DNA of 64,000 nt from Pimelobacter simplex (GTDB lineage: Bacteria; Actinomycetota; Actinomycetes; Propionibacteriales; Nocardioidaceae): assembly GCA_016803235.1 (NCBI GenBank), contig JADCLI010000012.1, forward strand, positions 1 through 64,000. The letters run 5' to 3'. Made by a program: the position numbers and the translations under genes. The notes beneath the pieces are model-generated. The model was not told where the DNA came from and ran no database searches. It was given only the letters and a program-made list of their open reading frames with translations. How positions within the stretch are numbered: position 1 is the first letter of the stretch; each line of letters starts with the position of its first letter. This document shows positions 20,627 to 29,684 of this stretch, piece by piece.

Positions 20627-22417
20627 TCAGCCGTCGAGGCGGGCGAGCTCCTCCTCGATCACCGTCGGGTCGAGCTTGACGAAGACCGGGGCCGGCTTGG
20701 CGACCGCACGGCCGACCTCGATCGGCGCTCGCCGCCAGGCGGGGAACCCGGCGTAGTCGCCGGTGATGACCGGGTAGCTGCGCTCGGCGTCGTCGAGGTC
20801 GGTGACCTCCTCGACGACCGGCATCGGGGCGACCGCACCGGTGCCGCCGAGCGCCTTGTCGACCTCGTTGGCCGAGAACGGCAGGAACGGGCTGAGCACC
20901 AGGTTGAGGTCGGCGACGCACTGAGCCATCACGTGCAGGATCGTCGCGAGCCGCTCCGGGTCGTCCTTGATCTTCCACGGCTCGGAGTCGGAGACGTACT
21001 TGTTGACGTCGGCCACCGCGCGCATCGCCTCGCCGATCGCCTGCTTCTGCCGGTGCCGGCCGATCAGGTCGCCGACGACGCCGAAGGCCTCCGCGACCGT
21101 CGCGAGCACCGCCTCGTCCTCGGCGGACAGCGGTCCGGCCGCGGGGATCTCGCCGAAGTTCTTGGCGATCAGGTTCGCGGTGCGGTTGACCAGGTTGCCC
21201 CAGCCGGCGACCAGCTCGTCGTTCGTACGACGCACGAACTCCGCCCACGTGAAGTCCGAGTCCTGGCTCTCCGGACCGGCGGCGGCGACGAAGTAGCGGA
21301 AGGCGTCGGGCTGGTAGCGCGCGAGCAGGTCGCGGACGTAGATGACGACCTTCTTCGACGAGGAGAACTTCTTGCCCTCCATCGTGAGGAACTCGCTGGA
21401 GACGACCTCGGTGGGCAGGTTGAGCTCGCCGTACTCGCGCGGCTGGCCGCCCTTGGCGCCCTTGCCGGCGTACGCGAGCAGCTCGGCGGGCCAGATCTGG
21501 GAGTGGAAGGTGATGTTGTCCTTGCCCATGAAGTAGTAGGACAGGGCGGCCGGGTCGTTCCACCACGCGCGCCACGCGTCGGGGTCGCCGCTGCGCCGCG
21601 CCCACTCGATGGAGGCCGAGAGGTAGCCGATGACGGCGTCGAACCAGACGTAGAGCTTCTTGGTCGGGTTGTCCTGCCAGCCCTCGAGCGGGACCGCGAT
21701 GCCCCAGTCGATGTCGCGCGTCATCGCGCGCGGGCGGATCTCCTCGAGGATGTTCTGCGAGAACCGGATGACGTTGGGCCGCCACAGGCCGGTCGCCTCG
21801 CGCTCGTCGAGCCAGGCCTGCAGCGCGTCGGCCAGCGCCGGCAGGTCGAGGAAGAAGTGCTGGGTCTCGATGAACTCGGGCGTCTCGCCGTTGATCCGTG
21901 AGCGCGGGTTCTTCAGGTCCTGGGGGTCCAGCTGCTTGCCGCAGTTGTCGCACTGGTCGCCGCGCGCGCCGTCGTACCCGCAGTTCGGGCAGGTGCCCTC
22001 GATGTAGCGGTCGGGCAGGGTGCGCCCGGTCGACGGCGAGATGGCGCCGTACGTCGTCTGCTCGACGAAGTAGCCGTTCTCGTAGACGCCCAGGAACATC
22101 TCCTGCACCACCGCATGGTGGTTGCGCGTGGTGGTGCGGGTGTAGAGGTCGTAGCTGATGCCCAGCCCGACCAGGTCCTCCACGATCAGCCGGTGGTTCT
22201 GGTCGGCCAGCTCCTGCGGGGTCAGCCCGGCCTCGTCGGCGGCGATCAGGATGGGCGTGCCGTGCTCGTCGGAGCCGGAGACCATGAGGACGTCGGCGCC
22301 CGCCATGCGCTGGTACCGGCTGAAGACGTCGGACGGTACGCCGAAGCCGGCCACGTGACCGATGTGGCGGGGACCGTTCGCGTAGGGCCAGGCGACAGCG
22401 GAGAGGACGTGCGTCAT
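20627..22417 (-). CDS. metG: Methionyl-tRNA synthetase
   Basis: 596-residue class I synthetase charging tRNA-Met. It carries the HIGH-type motif PRHIGHVAG, the zinc knuckles CPNC and CDNC in the connective domain, the KMSKS-equivalent KKFSSSKK, and the anticodon-binding helical domain. The archaeal-like type with GSDEHGTPI is common in Actinobacteria. A C-terminal tRNA-binding (EMAPII) domain is absent; the protein ends [17 protein letters not shown] (complement of 22424-22429) lies six bases before the ATG, giving a leaderless start. Confidence 0.96.
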   Translation of the reverse strand: MTHVLSAVAWPYANGPRHIGHVAGFGVPSDVFSRYQRMAGADVLMVSGSDEHGTPILIAADEAGLTPQELADQNHRLIVEDLVGLGISYDLYTRTTTRNHHAVVQEMFLGVYENGYFVEQTTYGAISPSTGRTLPDRYIEGTCPNCGYDGARGDQCDNCGKQLDPQDLKNPRSRINGETPEFIETQHFFLDLPALADALQAWLDEREATGLWRPNVIRFSQNILEEIRPRAMTRDIDWGIAVPLEGWQDNPTKKLYVWFDAVIGYLSASIEWARRSGDPDAWRAWWNDPAALSYYFMGKDNITFHSQIWPAELLAYAGKGAKGGQPREYGELNLPTEVVSSEFLTMEGKKFSSSKKVVIYVRDLLARYQPDAFRYFVAAAGPESQDSDFTWAEFVRRTNDELVAGWGNLVNRTANLIAKNFGEIPAAGPLSAEDEAVLATVAEAFGVVGDLIGRHRQKQAIGEAMRAVADVNKYVSDSEPWKIKDDPERLATILHVMAQCVADLNLVLSPFLPFSANEVDKALGGTGAVAPMPVVEEVTDLDDAERSYPVITGDYAGFPAWRRAPIEVGRAVAKPAPVFVKLDPTVIEEELARLDG

Positions 22418-22451
22418 GCCTGAATCCTAGGGTCGGGCGCCGTGCCGGCCG

Positions 22452-23636
22452 TCAGCGGCGGGACCTCTTGATACGGCGGGCCGTGCGCAGGCGGATCTCG
22501 GGGAGCGCGTCGTAGAGGTACTGCCCCGGGCACTCGGTGTCGTTGCTGTCGCGGTGGCCGTCGATCACCGGCAGGACGGCCCAGGTGCCCTTCGGGTACA
22601 GGTCGCTTCCGTGCGAGCGCACGGGTGTGGTCACGAGCGGGTCGCGGTGGTACTTCTTCAGCTTCCAGGCGGCGATCTTGGCGATGCCGGCGAGCACCTT
22701 CGGCGCTGGCGCGACCTCCTGGTAGGAGCCGAGCACGGCGATGCCGACCGAGGTGTGGTTGAAGCCGAGGGTGTGCGCGCCACGGGTGTCGCGGTCGCCG
22801 TCCGCGCCCCGGCGACCCGCCCAGATCCGGCCGAACCGGTCGACGAAGTAGTTGTAGCCGACGTCGGACCAGCCCAGCGTCTTCGTGTGGTAGCGGTAGA
22901 TCCCCCGCAGGATGCGCGGGACGTCGCCCTTGCGGTAGTCGTTGCCGGTCGCCGTGTGGTGGACGTGGACCTGCTCGACCGTCCTGACCCGCTTCGGCTT
23001 GCCCGTGGCCCACTTCTCCTTGGCACCCCAGGAGCGGCGGCTGCGGATCCGCGGACGCAGGGAGCGGCGCCGGGGCCGGACCGCGACGGCCCGGTCGTCG
23101 CTGTCAGTGGCGTCGCTCGGCGCGTTGCCGGGATCGACCAGGGTCAGCACCGGCCGCTCGACGGCGCCGGTGACCTCGACCTGGACGCCGTCACTGTCGC
23201 CGACCCAGAGCGGCTCGGTGCCGCCGCGGGTGCGGCGGCTCTCGCCGGTGCCGCGGTCCGGCAGGTCGTGGAGGGCGGGGACGGTGCGCCACGGACTCCA
23301 GCCCCCGCCCGGGCGTCGTACCCGGACCCGGACCTGGCCCGCCCCCGCGGCCCAGGTGACGCCGAGCAGCGCGAAGCGGTCGGTGCGCTGCTCGGCGGTG
23401 CGCAGCACCGCGCCCCGCGCCGCGACCTGGGCCGCTGCCTGCGGGTCCGGCGTCAGCGCCACGTCGAGAGCGCCGCCGAGCCCGCCCTCGTCGGGCGTCA
23501 GCCGGAGCCGACCGCCGGCCCTCGCCGGGGCGGCCGCGGCGGGGCTCGGGGTGAGCCCGGCCAGCGGCAGCACCGCGACGGCGGCTCCGAGCGTGGCGAG
23601 GTCGCGACGGCGCAGGGACGGGTCCGAGAGGTTCAT
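22452..23636 (-). CDS. Tat-exported N-acetylmuramoyl-L-alanine amidase / PGRP domain protein
   Basis: 394-residue peptidoglycan-targeting enzyme. The N-terminus RRRDLATLGAAVAVLPLAG is a twin-arginine signal. A beta-rich middle domain (about residues 45-190) precedes a PGRP/amidase_2 domain with zinc ligands in VHHTATGN, VGIAVLG and GHRDSNDTECPGQYLY. The HRD...CPG pattern fits a zinc amidase. It would cleave the lactyl-alanine bond of cell-wall peptidoglycan. It is consistent with the tatB gene in this window, though that gene is remote. Confidence 0.9.
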   Translation of the reverse strand: MNLSDPSLRRRDLATLGAAVAVLPLAGLTPSPAAAAPARAGGRLRLTPDEGGLGGALDVALTPDPQAAAQVAARGAVLRTAEQRTDRFALLGVTWAAGAGQVRVRVRRPGGGWSPWRTVPALHDLPDRGTGESRRTRGGTEPLWVGDSDGVQVEVTGAVERPVLTLVDPGNAPSDATDSDDRAVAVRPRRRSLRPRIRSRRSWGAKEKWATGKPKRVRTVEQVHVHHTATGNDYRKGDVPRILRGIYRYHTKTLGWSDVGYNYFVDRFGRIWAGRRGADGDRDTRGAHTLGFNHTSVGIAVLGSYQEVAPAPKVLAGIAKIAAWKLKKYHRDPLVTTPVRSHGSDLYPKGTWAVLPVIDGHRDSNDTECPGQYLYDALPEIRLRTARRIKRSRR

Positions 23637-23752
23637 GCCACCCGAGCATGCGCCATCGACGGGAGGGGACGGAAGCGGCCCGCCCGCGTGTCGCCGATCG
23701 TCGGGTGGACGTCACATCCGTCCCACGGGCACCGTTTGACGGGCGTTTCCGG

Positions 23753-23812
23753 CGCTTGTCGGGTGTTGCAACGCTCGACAAGCGACGGAATCACCGGTCG
23801 ACCGGTGATTCC
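23753..23812. repeat. Paired hairpin element downstream of the DsbA-family gene
   Basis: Two adjacent inverted repeats: CGCTTGTCG (23753-23761) with CGACAAGCG (23776-23784), then a perfect 26-bp palindrome at 23787-23812 centred on CCGGTCGACCGG. It lies 12 bases past the stop of the minus-strand gene at 23825. The gap 23637-23824 contains nothing else I can support. Confidence 0.6.
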
Positions 23813-23824
23813 AGCGCTCGGGCT

Positions 23825-24460
23825 TCAGGAGAAGTCGAGGTCCCCGGTGCGCGTCCGCTTGAGCTCGTAGAAGTAGGGGAACGACGCGACGGCCACGCAG
23901 CCGTCCCACAGCCGCCCGGCGTCCTCGCCGCGCGGGATCTTCGAGAGCACCGGGCCGAAGAACGCGGCGCCGTCGATGTGGATGGTGGGCGTGCCGACGT
24001 CGTCGCCGACCGCGTCCATGCCCTCGTGGTGGGAGGCGGCGACCCTGGCGTCGTAGGACGCGTCGGTGGCCGCCTCGACCAGCGAGGCGTCGAGGCCGAC
24101 CTCGTCCAGCACCTCGGCGATCAGGGCGAGGCCACCGTCGGGCTGCTCGTGGAGCTTGCGGCCCTCCAGGTGGATCCGCTGCCCGAAGGCGTCGTACAGC
24201 GGGCGGAGCACCTTGTCGCCGTACTGCTCCTGCGCGGCGACGAGCACCCGTACCGGCCCCCAGGCCGGGGCGAGCATCTCGCGGTAGCCGTCGGGGATGT
24301 CGCGGTCCTGGTTGAGGTAGGCGAGGCTCATGACGTGCCAGCGGACCTCGATGTCACGGACCTGCTCGACCTCGAGGATCCACCGCGAGGAGATCCAGGC
24401 GAAGGGACACAGCGGGTCGAACCAGAAGTCGGCGACGTGCGGGGTGGGATTCTCGGCCAT
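23825..24460 (-). CDS. DsbA-family protein, mycothiol-dependent nitroreductase (Rv2466c) type
   Basis: 211-residue thioredoxin-fold protein with an inserted helical domain. VADFWFDPLCPFAWISSRW starts the domain and carries the single-cysteine motif CPFA (CPWC in the best known members). GTPTIHIDGAAFFGPVLS holds the cis-proline. Rv2466c-type enzymes use mycothiol; the loss of the second cysteine suggests a monothiol mechanism or a 2-hydroxychromene-isomerase-like use. There is no signal peptide. TAGGTT (complement of 24469-24474) is eight bases before the ATG. Confidence 0.85.
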   Translation of the reverse strand: MAENPTPHVADFWFDPLCPFAWISSRWILEVEQVRDIEVRWHVMSLAYLNQDRDIPDGYREMLAPAWGPVRVLVAAQEQYGDKVLRPLYDAFGQRIHLEGRKLHEQPDGGLALIAEVLDEVGLDASLVEAATDASYDARVAASHHEGMDAVGDDVGTPTIHIDGAAFFGPVLSKIPRGEDAGRLWDGCVAVASFPYFYELKRTRTGDLDFS

Positions 24461-24498
24461 GGTTCGCCAACCTACGGGGCCCCGCGGACATTCCCCGG

Positions 24499-25908
24499 TC
24501 AGGACACCTGGACGGTCCCGACCACCTTCGGCGCCGCCGGTACGACGGCGGAGCCCAGGTAGCGGACCCGCACCTTCTTGGTCCCGCGCGACATCCGCAC
24601 GGAGACCTTCGCGACGCCGTCCCGGAGCCGGACCTCACGCTGCCAGGAACCGATCCGGACGAGCACCTTGCCCTTGACCGGCACCTTGCCCACGGCGTCC
24701 ACGCGCACCTTGACGATCGCGCGACCCCGCGCGGGCTTGGTCTTGAGGGCGACGACCGCCGGGCTGGTCACCGTGCCCGCGGCACTGAGGGTCTCCACGG
24801 CGGGCGCGAACTGCGCCTTGGTGCCGCTCACCTGGACGCTGACGCTGGTGCCGACGTCGTCCGCCGCGAGCTGGTACGTCGCCGCGGTGGCCCCCGGGAT
24901 CGCGGCGCCGTTGCGCAGCCACTGGTAGGCCGGGGTCGCATCGGGCTGGTCGTAGGTCCCCGGGGTCACGGTCAGCACCTGGCCGAGAGCGGGCGTCCCG
25001 CTCAACGTCGCCGGGGTCGTCGCGTGCACCATCCCCGCGAGGACGGGGCCGAGCGGGTAGAACGGCGAGACGTAGGTCGTGTAGCCCTCGGACTTCGCCA
25101 CCACGCGCATGCTCAACGTCTTGCCGACCAGGTCGGGGGTCAGCGCGAGGTCGGGGGCGGTGATGTCGCCGATCCGGACGCCGTCGGCGAACCACCGCCA
25201 CCGGTTCTCGGCCGGCGTCGGCGACCAGCCGCCCGGCGTGGCGGTGACGGTCGTGTTCACGACCAGCGGGGCGGCCACGACCGGCGGCGCGGTCTGGGTG
25301 AAGATGTTCTCGGTCGGCGTCGGCGGGGGCGCTGCCTTGTCGACGAAGTGGATGAAACCGGTCGGCCACCGCCCGCTCGAGCGGGTGATGGAGCGCCAGT
25401 GGAAGGTGCCGCCCCACGCGTCCTCGGAGACGATGATCTCGTCGGGCGAGACCACGCGCTCGACGTAGGCGACGTGACCGGCGGAGCCGGCGCCGTTGGA
25501 GTACTTGCCCCACCAGGCGATGGCGCCGACATTGGGGGTCTGGTCGGTGATGGAGGCCATGTACAGGCCCCAGTGGCTGGCGTTGCCCTCACCGGTCCAC
25601 GGCCGCACGTTCGGCATGCCGGCCTGGATCATGCGGTAGGCGGCGTAGTTGGTGCAGTTGTGCCCGGCGTACATCCGCCAGTACATGGTGCCGTTCGCCG
25701 CGCCGTACCCGGCGTCGGAGTAGCCGGCGCGGACGCAGTCCGCATAACCGCTGCAGAGATAGGTCGTCCCTGCCGATGGGACGAAGGGTTCCCGGGTCGG
25801 CCCGGACGTGGGTCCGGCGAGGACGAGGTACGACGCCAACATCGCACTGGCGGCAGTCGTGGTCCCCCAGCGCGCGGCCCGGCCTGGTGTGCGCATGCCG
25901 AACACCAT
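24499..25908 (-). CDS. CHAP domain secreted protein with tandem Ig-like repeats
   Basis: 469-residue secreted protein. The N-terminal signal region is followed by a CHAP amidase/peptidase domain with catalytic cysteine in AGHNCTNYAAYRM and histidine in GSAGHVAYVERV. Two or more beta-sandwich repeats of the type often seen after such domains follow (PGGWSPTPAENRWRWFADG; PGTYDQPDATPAYQWLRNG). A basic beta domain with VKVRVDAVGKVPVKGKVLV ends the protein. It is likely a wall hydrolase or surface protein. Starts at 25908 or 25896 are both possible; GGGGTGG favours the former. Confidence 0.85.
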   Translation of the reverse strand: MVFGMRTPGRAARWGTTTAASAMLASYLVLAGPTSGPTREPFVPSAGTTYLCSGYADCVRAGYSDAGYGAANGTMYWRMYAGHNCTNYAAYRMIQAGMPNVRPWTGEGNASHWGLYMASITDQTPNVGAIAWWGKYSNGAGSAGHVAYVERVVSPDEIIVSEDAWGGTFHWRSITRSSGRWPTGFIHFVDKAAPPPTPTENIFTQTAPPVVAAPLVVNTTVTATPGGWSPTPAENRWRWFADGVRIGDITAPDLALTPDLVGKTLSMRVVAKSEGYTTYVSPFYPLGPVLAGMVHATTPATLSGTPALGQVLTVTPGTYDQPDATPAYQWLRNGAAIPGATAATYQLAADDVGTSVSVQVSGTKAQFAPAVETLSAAGTVTSPAVVALKTKPARGRAIVKVRVDAVGKVPVKGKVLVRIGSWQREVRLRDGVAKVSVRMSRGTKKVRVRYLGSAVVPAAPKVVGTVQVS

Positions 25909-26058
25909 CGGGCACAACCACCCCAGAACGCAACAAAAACCTCGAAAATCTCTCCCGTCACTGGCGTGTCGCGTTGACTTTCCTGAGTTACACCGTTGTA
26001 GTTCGCGCCCCTCGCTCCGATTGTCCGACAACTTCACCCGGGTGCAAGGATGACTGCC
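25909..26058. promoter_or_regulatory. Divergent promoter region between CHAP gene and pepN
   Basis: A 150-base AT-richer gap. The minus strand carries GTGTAACTC then GTCAAC, a loose match to the direct GTAAC repeats of MtrA-type sites. On the plus strand AAGGA (26046-26050) sits eight bases before ATG 26059, which decides the pepN start. I found no riboswitch fold. Confidence 0.35.
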
Positions 26059-28647
26059 ATGCCCGGCACCAACCTCACCCGCGACGAGGCGGCTACCCGC
26101 GCCGCCCTCGTCGACGTGACGTCCTACGTGATCGACCTCGACCTCTCCGGCGCGACCGAGGAAGGCGTGAAGACCTTCGGGTCCACCACCACGCTGACCT
26201 TCACCTGTCGCCAGCCCGGATCGGCCACCTTCGCCGACCTCGTCGACGCGACGATCCACGAGATCACCCTCAACGGCGCTCCGCTCGACCCCGCCACGGC
26301 GTACGTCGACAGCCGGATCGCGCTGCCCGACCTGAAGGCCGAGAACGTGCTGGTCGTCAAGGCCGACTGCACCTACTCCCACACCGGCGAGGGCCTCCAC
26401 CACTTCGTGGACCCGGCCGACGGCAAGGTCTACCTCTACTCCCAGTTCGAGGTCCCCGACGCCCGCCGCGTCTACACCACCTTCGAGCAGCCCGACCTCA
26501 AGGCGCCGTTCACGTTCAACGTGACCGCTCCGGCCCACTGGAAGGTCGTCTCGAACGCCGCGACGCCCGACCCGGTCCCGACGGGATCGACCACCTCACG
26601 TGGCGAGGACGTCGCGCTGTGGGCCTTCCCGGCGACCAAGCCGATGTCGACCTACATCACCGCGATCGTCGCCGGCGACTACTACGAGGTCCAGGACGTC
26701 TACGAGGGCGCCCACGGCACCATTCCGCTCGGCCACTACAGCCGCCAGTCGCTCAAGGACTACCTCGAGCGCGACCGCGAGGAGATCGTCACCCTCACCA
26801 AGCAGGGCTTCGCGTTCTTCGAGGAGGCGTTCGGCTACCCGTACCCGTTCGGCAAGTACGACCAGCTCTACGTGCCGGAGTACAACATGGGCGCGATGGA
26901 GAACGCCGGCGCGGTGACCCTGCGCGACGAGTACCTCCCCCGCTCCCGCCAGCCGCGCTCGTTCTACGAGTTCCGCGCCTCGGTGATCCTGCACGAGATG
27001 GCCCACATGTGGTTCGGCGACCTCGTGACCATGAAGTGGTGGGACGACCTGTGGCTCAACGAGTCGTTCGCCGAGTGGGCCTGCTACCACGCCGAGGCCC
27101 TCGCCACGTCCTACGACGACGCCTGGACCGGGTTCACCAACGCCCGCAAGCAGACCGGCTACCGCGCCGACTCGCTGCCGTCGACGCACCCGATCGCGGC
27201 CGACAACGTCGACCTGCACGCCGTCGAGGTCAACTTCGACATGATCACCTACGCCAAGGGCGCGTCGGTGCTCAAGCAGCTCGTCGCCTGGGTCGGTCTC
27301 GACCCGTTCCTGGCCGGGCTCAAGCAGTACTTCCACGACCACGCGTTCGGCAACACGGAGTTCTCCGACCTGCTCACCGCGCTCGAGAAGGCGTCGGGCC
27401 GCGAGCTGACCGGCTGGGCCCAGGAGTGGCTGCAGACGGCCGGCACCAACACCCTCTCCCCCGCCTTCGAGCTGACCGCGGAGGGCACCTACGCCTCGTT
27501 CGCGATCAACCAGACCGCGCCCGCGGACCACCCGACGCTGCGCCGGCACCGGGTCGGCATCGGCTTCTACAACACCGTCGAGGGCCGCCTGGTCCGCACC
27601 GACTACGTCGAGGTCGACGTCGACGGGGCCCGCACCGAGCTCGCGGAGCTGGTCGGCAAGGCACAGCCCGAGCTCCTGCTGCTCAACGACCAGGACCTCG
27701 CCTTCGCCAAGATCCGTCTCGACGAGCGCTCGCAGGCCACCGCGATCGCCCGCCTGTCCGACCTCGACGACTCGCTGGCGCGCGCGCTGGTCTGGAGCGC
27801 CGCGTGGGACATGACCCGCGATGCCGAGCTGTCCGCGACCGACTTCGTCGAGCTCGTCCTCGGCAACATCGGCCAGGAGACCGACGCCTGGGGCGTCAGC
27901 CGGATCCCCGTGTACGCCGCCCAGGCGGTCGCCCTCTACAGCGACCCGGCTCGTCGCGCCGAGCTCGCGGCGCGCTGGGAGCAGGGCCTGCGGGGGCTGC
28001 TGGCCGCGGCCGAGCCCGGCACCGACCACCAGCTCACGTTCGCACGCGGCTACGCCGCGGCGGCCACCAGCGAGAGCGCGGTCGCCGAGGTCGAGGCGAT
28101 CCTCGACGGCTCGCTCACCTTCGACGGCCTCGCCGTCGACCAGGACCTGCGCTGGGCGCTGCTCACCGCGCTGGCCCGCGTCGGCCGGGCCGACGACGCC
28201 CGCATCGACACCGAGCTGGCCGGGGACAACACGATCTCCGGTCAGGAGAAGTCCGCCGCCGCCCGCGCCGCCCAGGGCACCGCCGAGGCCAAGGAGCGGG
28301 CCTGGACCCAGGCCCTGCTCGACCCGTCGGTCCCCAACGAGACGCAGCGCAGCGTGGTCCTCGCGTTCTGGCAGGCCGGCCAGGAGGCCGTGCTCGCGCC
28401 GTACGTCGAGCGCTACCTGGCCGAGGTCGCCGGCACCTGGGACCGGCTCGGCAGCCACAAGGCCTCGGTCGCGCTGGAGCACATCTTCCCGCGCCTGATC
28501 GCCACGCAGGCCACGCTCGACACCGTCGACGCCTGGCTCGCGGCCAACGCCGAGACGGTCAACCCGGGCGCGATCCGCTACGTGCGCGAGGGCCGTGCCG
28601 ACGTCGCCCGGGCCATCGCCGCCCAGGCCTGCGACGCCGGCGCCTGA
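26059..28647 (+). CDS. pepN: Aminopeptidase N (M1 zinc metallopeptidase)
   Basis: 862-residue cytosolic M1 peptidase removing N-terminal residues from peptides. Substrate-binding GAMEN is at 278-282, zinc motif HEMAH at 312-316, and the third ligand glutamate lies in NESFAEW (about 335). An ERAP1-like C-terminal helical domain completes the length. The start MPGTNLTRDEA is typical of actinobacterial PepN and is preferred over the ATG at 26050 because of the ribosome binding site. Confidence 0.96.
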   Translation: MPGTNLTRDEAATRAALVDVTSYVIDLDLSGATEEGVKTFGSTTTLTFTCRQPGSATFADLVDATIHEITLNGAPLDPATAYVDSRIALPDLKAENVLVVKADCTYSHTGEGLHHFVDPADGKVYLYSQFEVPDARRVYTTFEQPDLKAPFTFNVTAPAHWKVVSNAATPDPVPTGSTTSRGEDVALWAFPATKPMSTYITAIVAGDYYEVQDVYEGAHGTIPLGHYSRQSLKDYLERDREEIVTLTKQGFAFFEEAFGYPYPFGKYDQLYVPEYNMGAMENAGAVTLRDEYLPRSRQPRSFYEFRASVILHEMAHMWFGDLVTMKWWDDLWLNESFAEWACYHAEALATSYDDAWTGFTNARKQTGYRADSLPSTHPIAADNVDLHAVEVNFDMITYAKGASVLKQLVAWVGLDPFLAGLKQYFHDHAFGNTEFSDLLTALEKASGRELTGWAQEWLQTAGTNTLSPAFELTAEGTYASFAINQTAPADHPTLRRHRVGIGFYNTVEGRLVRTDYVEVDVDGARTELAELVGKAQPELLLLNDQDLAFAKIRLDERSQATAIARLSDLDDSLARALVWSAAWDMTRDAELSATDFVELVLGNIGQETDAWGVSRIPVYAAQAVALYSDPARRAELAARWEQGLRGLLAAAEPGTDHQLTFARGYAAAATSESAVAEVEAILDGSLTFDGLAVDQDLRWALLTALARVGRADDARIDTELAGDNTISGQEKSAAARAAQGTAEAKERAWTQALLDPSVPNETQRSVVLAFWQAGQEAVLAPYVERYLAEVAGTWDRLGSHKASVALEHIFPRLIATQATLDTVDAWLAANAETVNPGAIRYVREGRADVARAIAAQACDAGA

Positions 28648-28653
28648 CCCACC

Positions 28654-28854
28654 GGTCGTCGAGGAGGTCGCGCAGCGACCGTCACGAGACGCAGTGAGCC
28701 GGTGCAGGAATTGTGATCTGCACAGTTCCGGCACCGGCTCACGTGGTCTCGTGACGCGTCACGACCTCGCTTGCTTCGCGGCGCGAGCTCGCCGACGCTC
28801 CTCGACCTTCGGCCGCTGACCGCGGGTTCGCAAGCTCACTCGCGGGCGGCCTCA
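28654..28854. repeat. Composite inverted-repeat element (copy 2)
   Basis: Three nested arm pairs between pepN and the minus-strand DUF5130-like gene: TCGAGGAG/CTCCTCGA (28659-28666, 28798-28805), GTCACGAGAC/GTCTCGTGAC (28681-28690, 28746-28755) and TGAGCCGGTGC/GCACCGGCTCA (28695-28705, 28731-28741). The tail 28806-28854 matches 39081-39126 at about 44 of 50 bases. Its last bases CTCA supply the minus-strand TGA stop (28852-28854). Confidence 0.75.
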
Positions 28855-29211
28855 GTCCTTGGCGAGATCGCCGAGCAGCTCGATGCCGCGGGTCAGGCCA
28901 CCGGCGAGGTCGCCCGTGGCGAACCTCGCAGTCATCGCGGCGACGACCTGGGCCGACTCCTCGTCGGTGAACCGCTCACGCGCGTGGCCGCCGGTGACGA
29001 CCTCGACCACGCGACGGTCGGGGTCGACCATGATCAGGATGCTGCGCGAGGGCAGCACGAGGGTGTTGTGCAGGCTGGTCGCGAAGGCGCGCGGCTCGCC
29101 GCTCGCGGCGCCGACGAAGACCGAGATCTCGGCGCGGCACAGCTGCTCGGCGTTGCGGATCGTGACGTCGAGGGCGGCACGCTCGGACGCCGTCAGGGCG
29201 GTGGTGCTCAT
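28852..29211 (-). CDS. DUF5130/TPM-like domain protein
   Basis: 119-residue protein of the short TPM-like fold (TLVLPSRSILIMVDPDRRVVEVVTGG; RFTDEESAQVVAAM). It has no signal peptide. Mycobacterial DUF5130 proteins are similar by pattern; their role is unknown. The stop codon lies in the repeat tail. It is nine bases after the small membrane-protein gene, so the two are probably cotranscribed; the membrane protein could anchor or receive it. Confidence 0.7.
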   Translation of the reverse strand: MSTTALTASERAALDVTIRNAEQLCRAEISVFVGAASGEPRAFATSLHNTLVLPSRSILIMVDPDRRVVEVVTGGHARERFTDEESAQVVAAMTARFATGDLAGGLTRGIELLGDLAKD

Positions 29212-29220
29212 GTCCGCGGA

Positions 29221-29610
29221 CTACCAGCTGCCGCCGGCGCCGCCGGCCTTGGAGTCGTCGGAGTCGGGGGCGGCGAGCTCACCGGCCGCCTTGCGCGGGC
29301 CGCCGAGCCACTGGTTCTCCGGCTCCAGGGCGTCGAGGCTGAGGTCCTCGCCGCGCGCCAGGGCCGGGGCGACGAAGAGCAGCGTGATGACCACGAAGAC
29401 CAGCAGCGGGACGCCGCCCAGGTAGAGCCACGCGTTGAGCACGTCGATGTCGGGCTTGGCCTCCCAGCTCCCGGCACCGTGGCCCGGACGCGGCTCCGGG
29501 GTGTCGGCGGACGCGGAGCCCGCTCCGGCGACGACGAGCAGGGCGCTCACCCCGACGAGGGTGCACACGGCGAGCAGGCGGCGTACGGCAGTGCTGGTCA
29601 CGAGCCGCAT
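29221..29610 (-). CDS. Small secreted/membrane hypothetical protein
   Basis: 129 residues. The signal sequence is cleaved near ASAD (about residue 36), with one membrane helix at about residues 65-85 (GGVPLLVFVVITLLFVAPAL). An acidic cytosolic tail rich in Gly/Ala/Asp ends GGAGGSW. I do not recognise a family. It is the first gene of a two-gene unit with the DUF5130-like protein. It diverges from the mscS gene. Confidence 0.7.
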   Translation of the reverse strand: MRLVTSTAVRRLLAVCTLVGVSALLVVAGAGSASADTPEPRPGHGAGSWEAKPDIDVLNAWLYLGGVPLLVFVVITLLFVAPALARGEDLSLDALEPENQWLGGPRKAAGELAAPDSDDSKAGGAGGSW

Positions 29611-29684
29611 GCTATCGGCTCCCGCTCCCGCCTGCGGTAGCGGTGTCCGCAGCGGGGCTCAGGTGCCTTTGGGACACTGGGCGG

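Noticed and set aside
25909..26058. Possible c-di-AMP or other riboswitch upstream of the CHAP gene
   Set aside because: I could not build the conserved core of any riboswitch family from the sequence.
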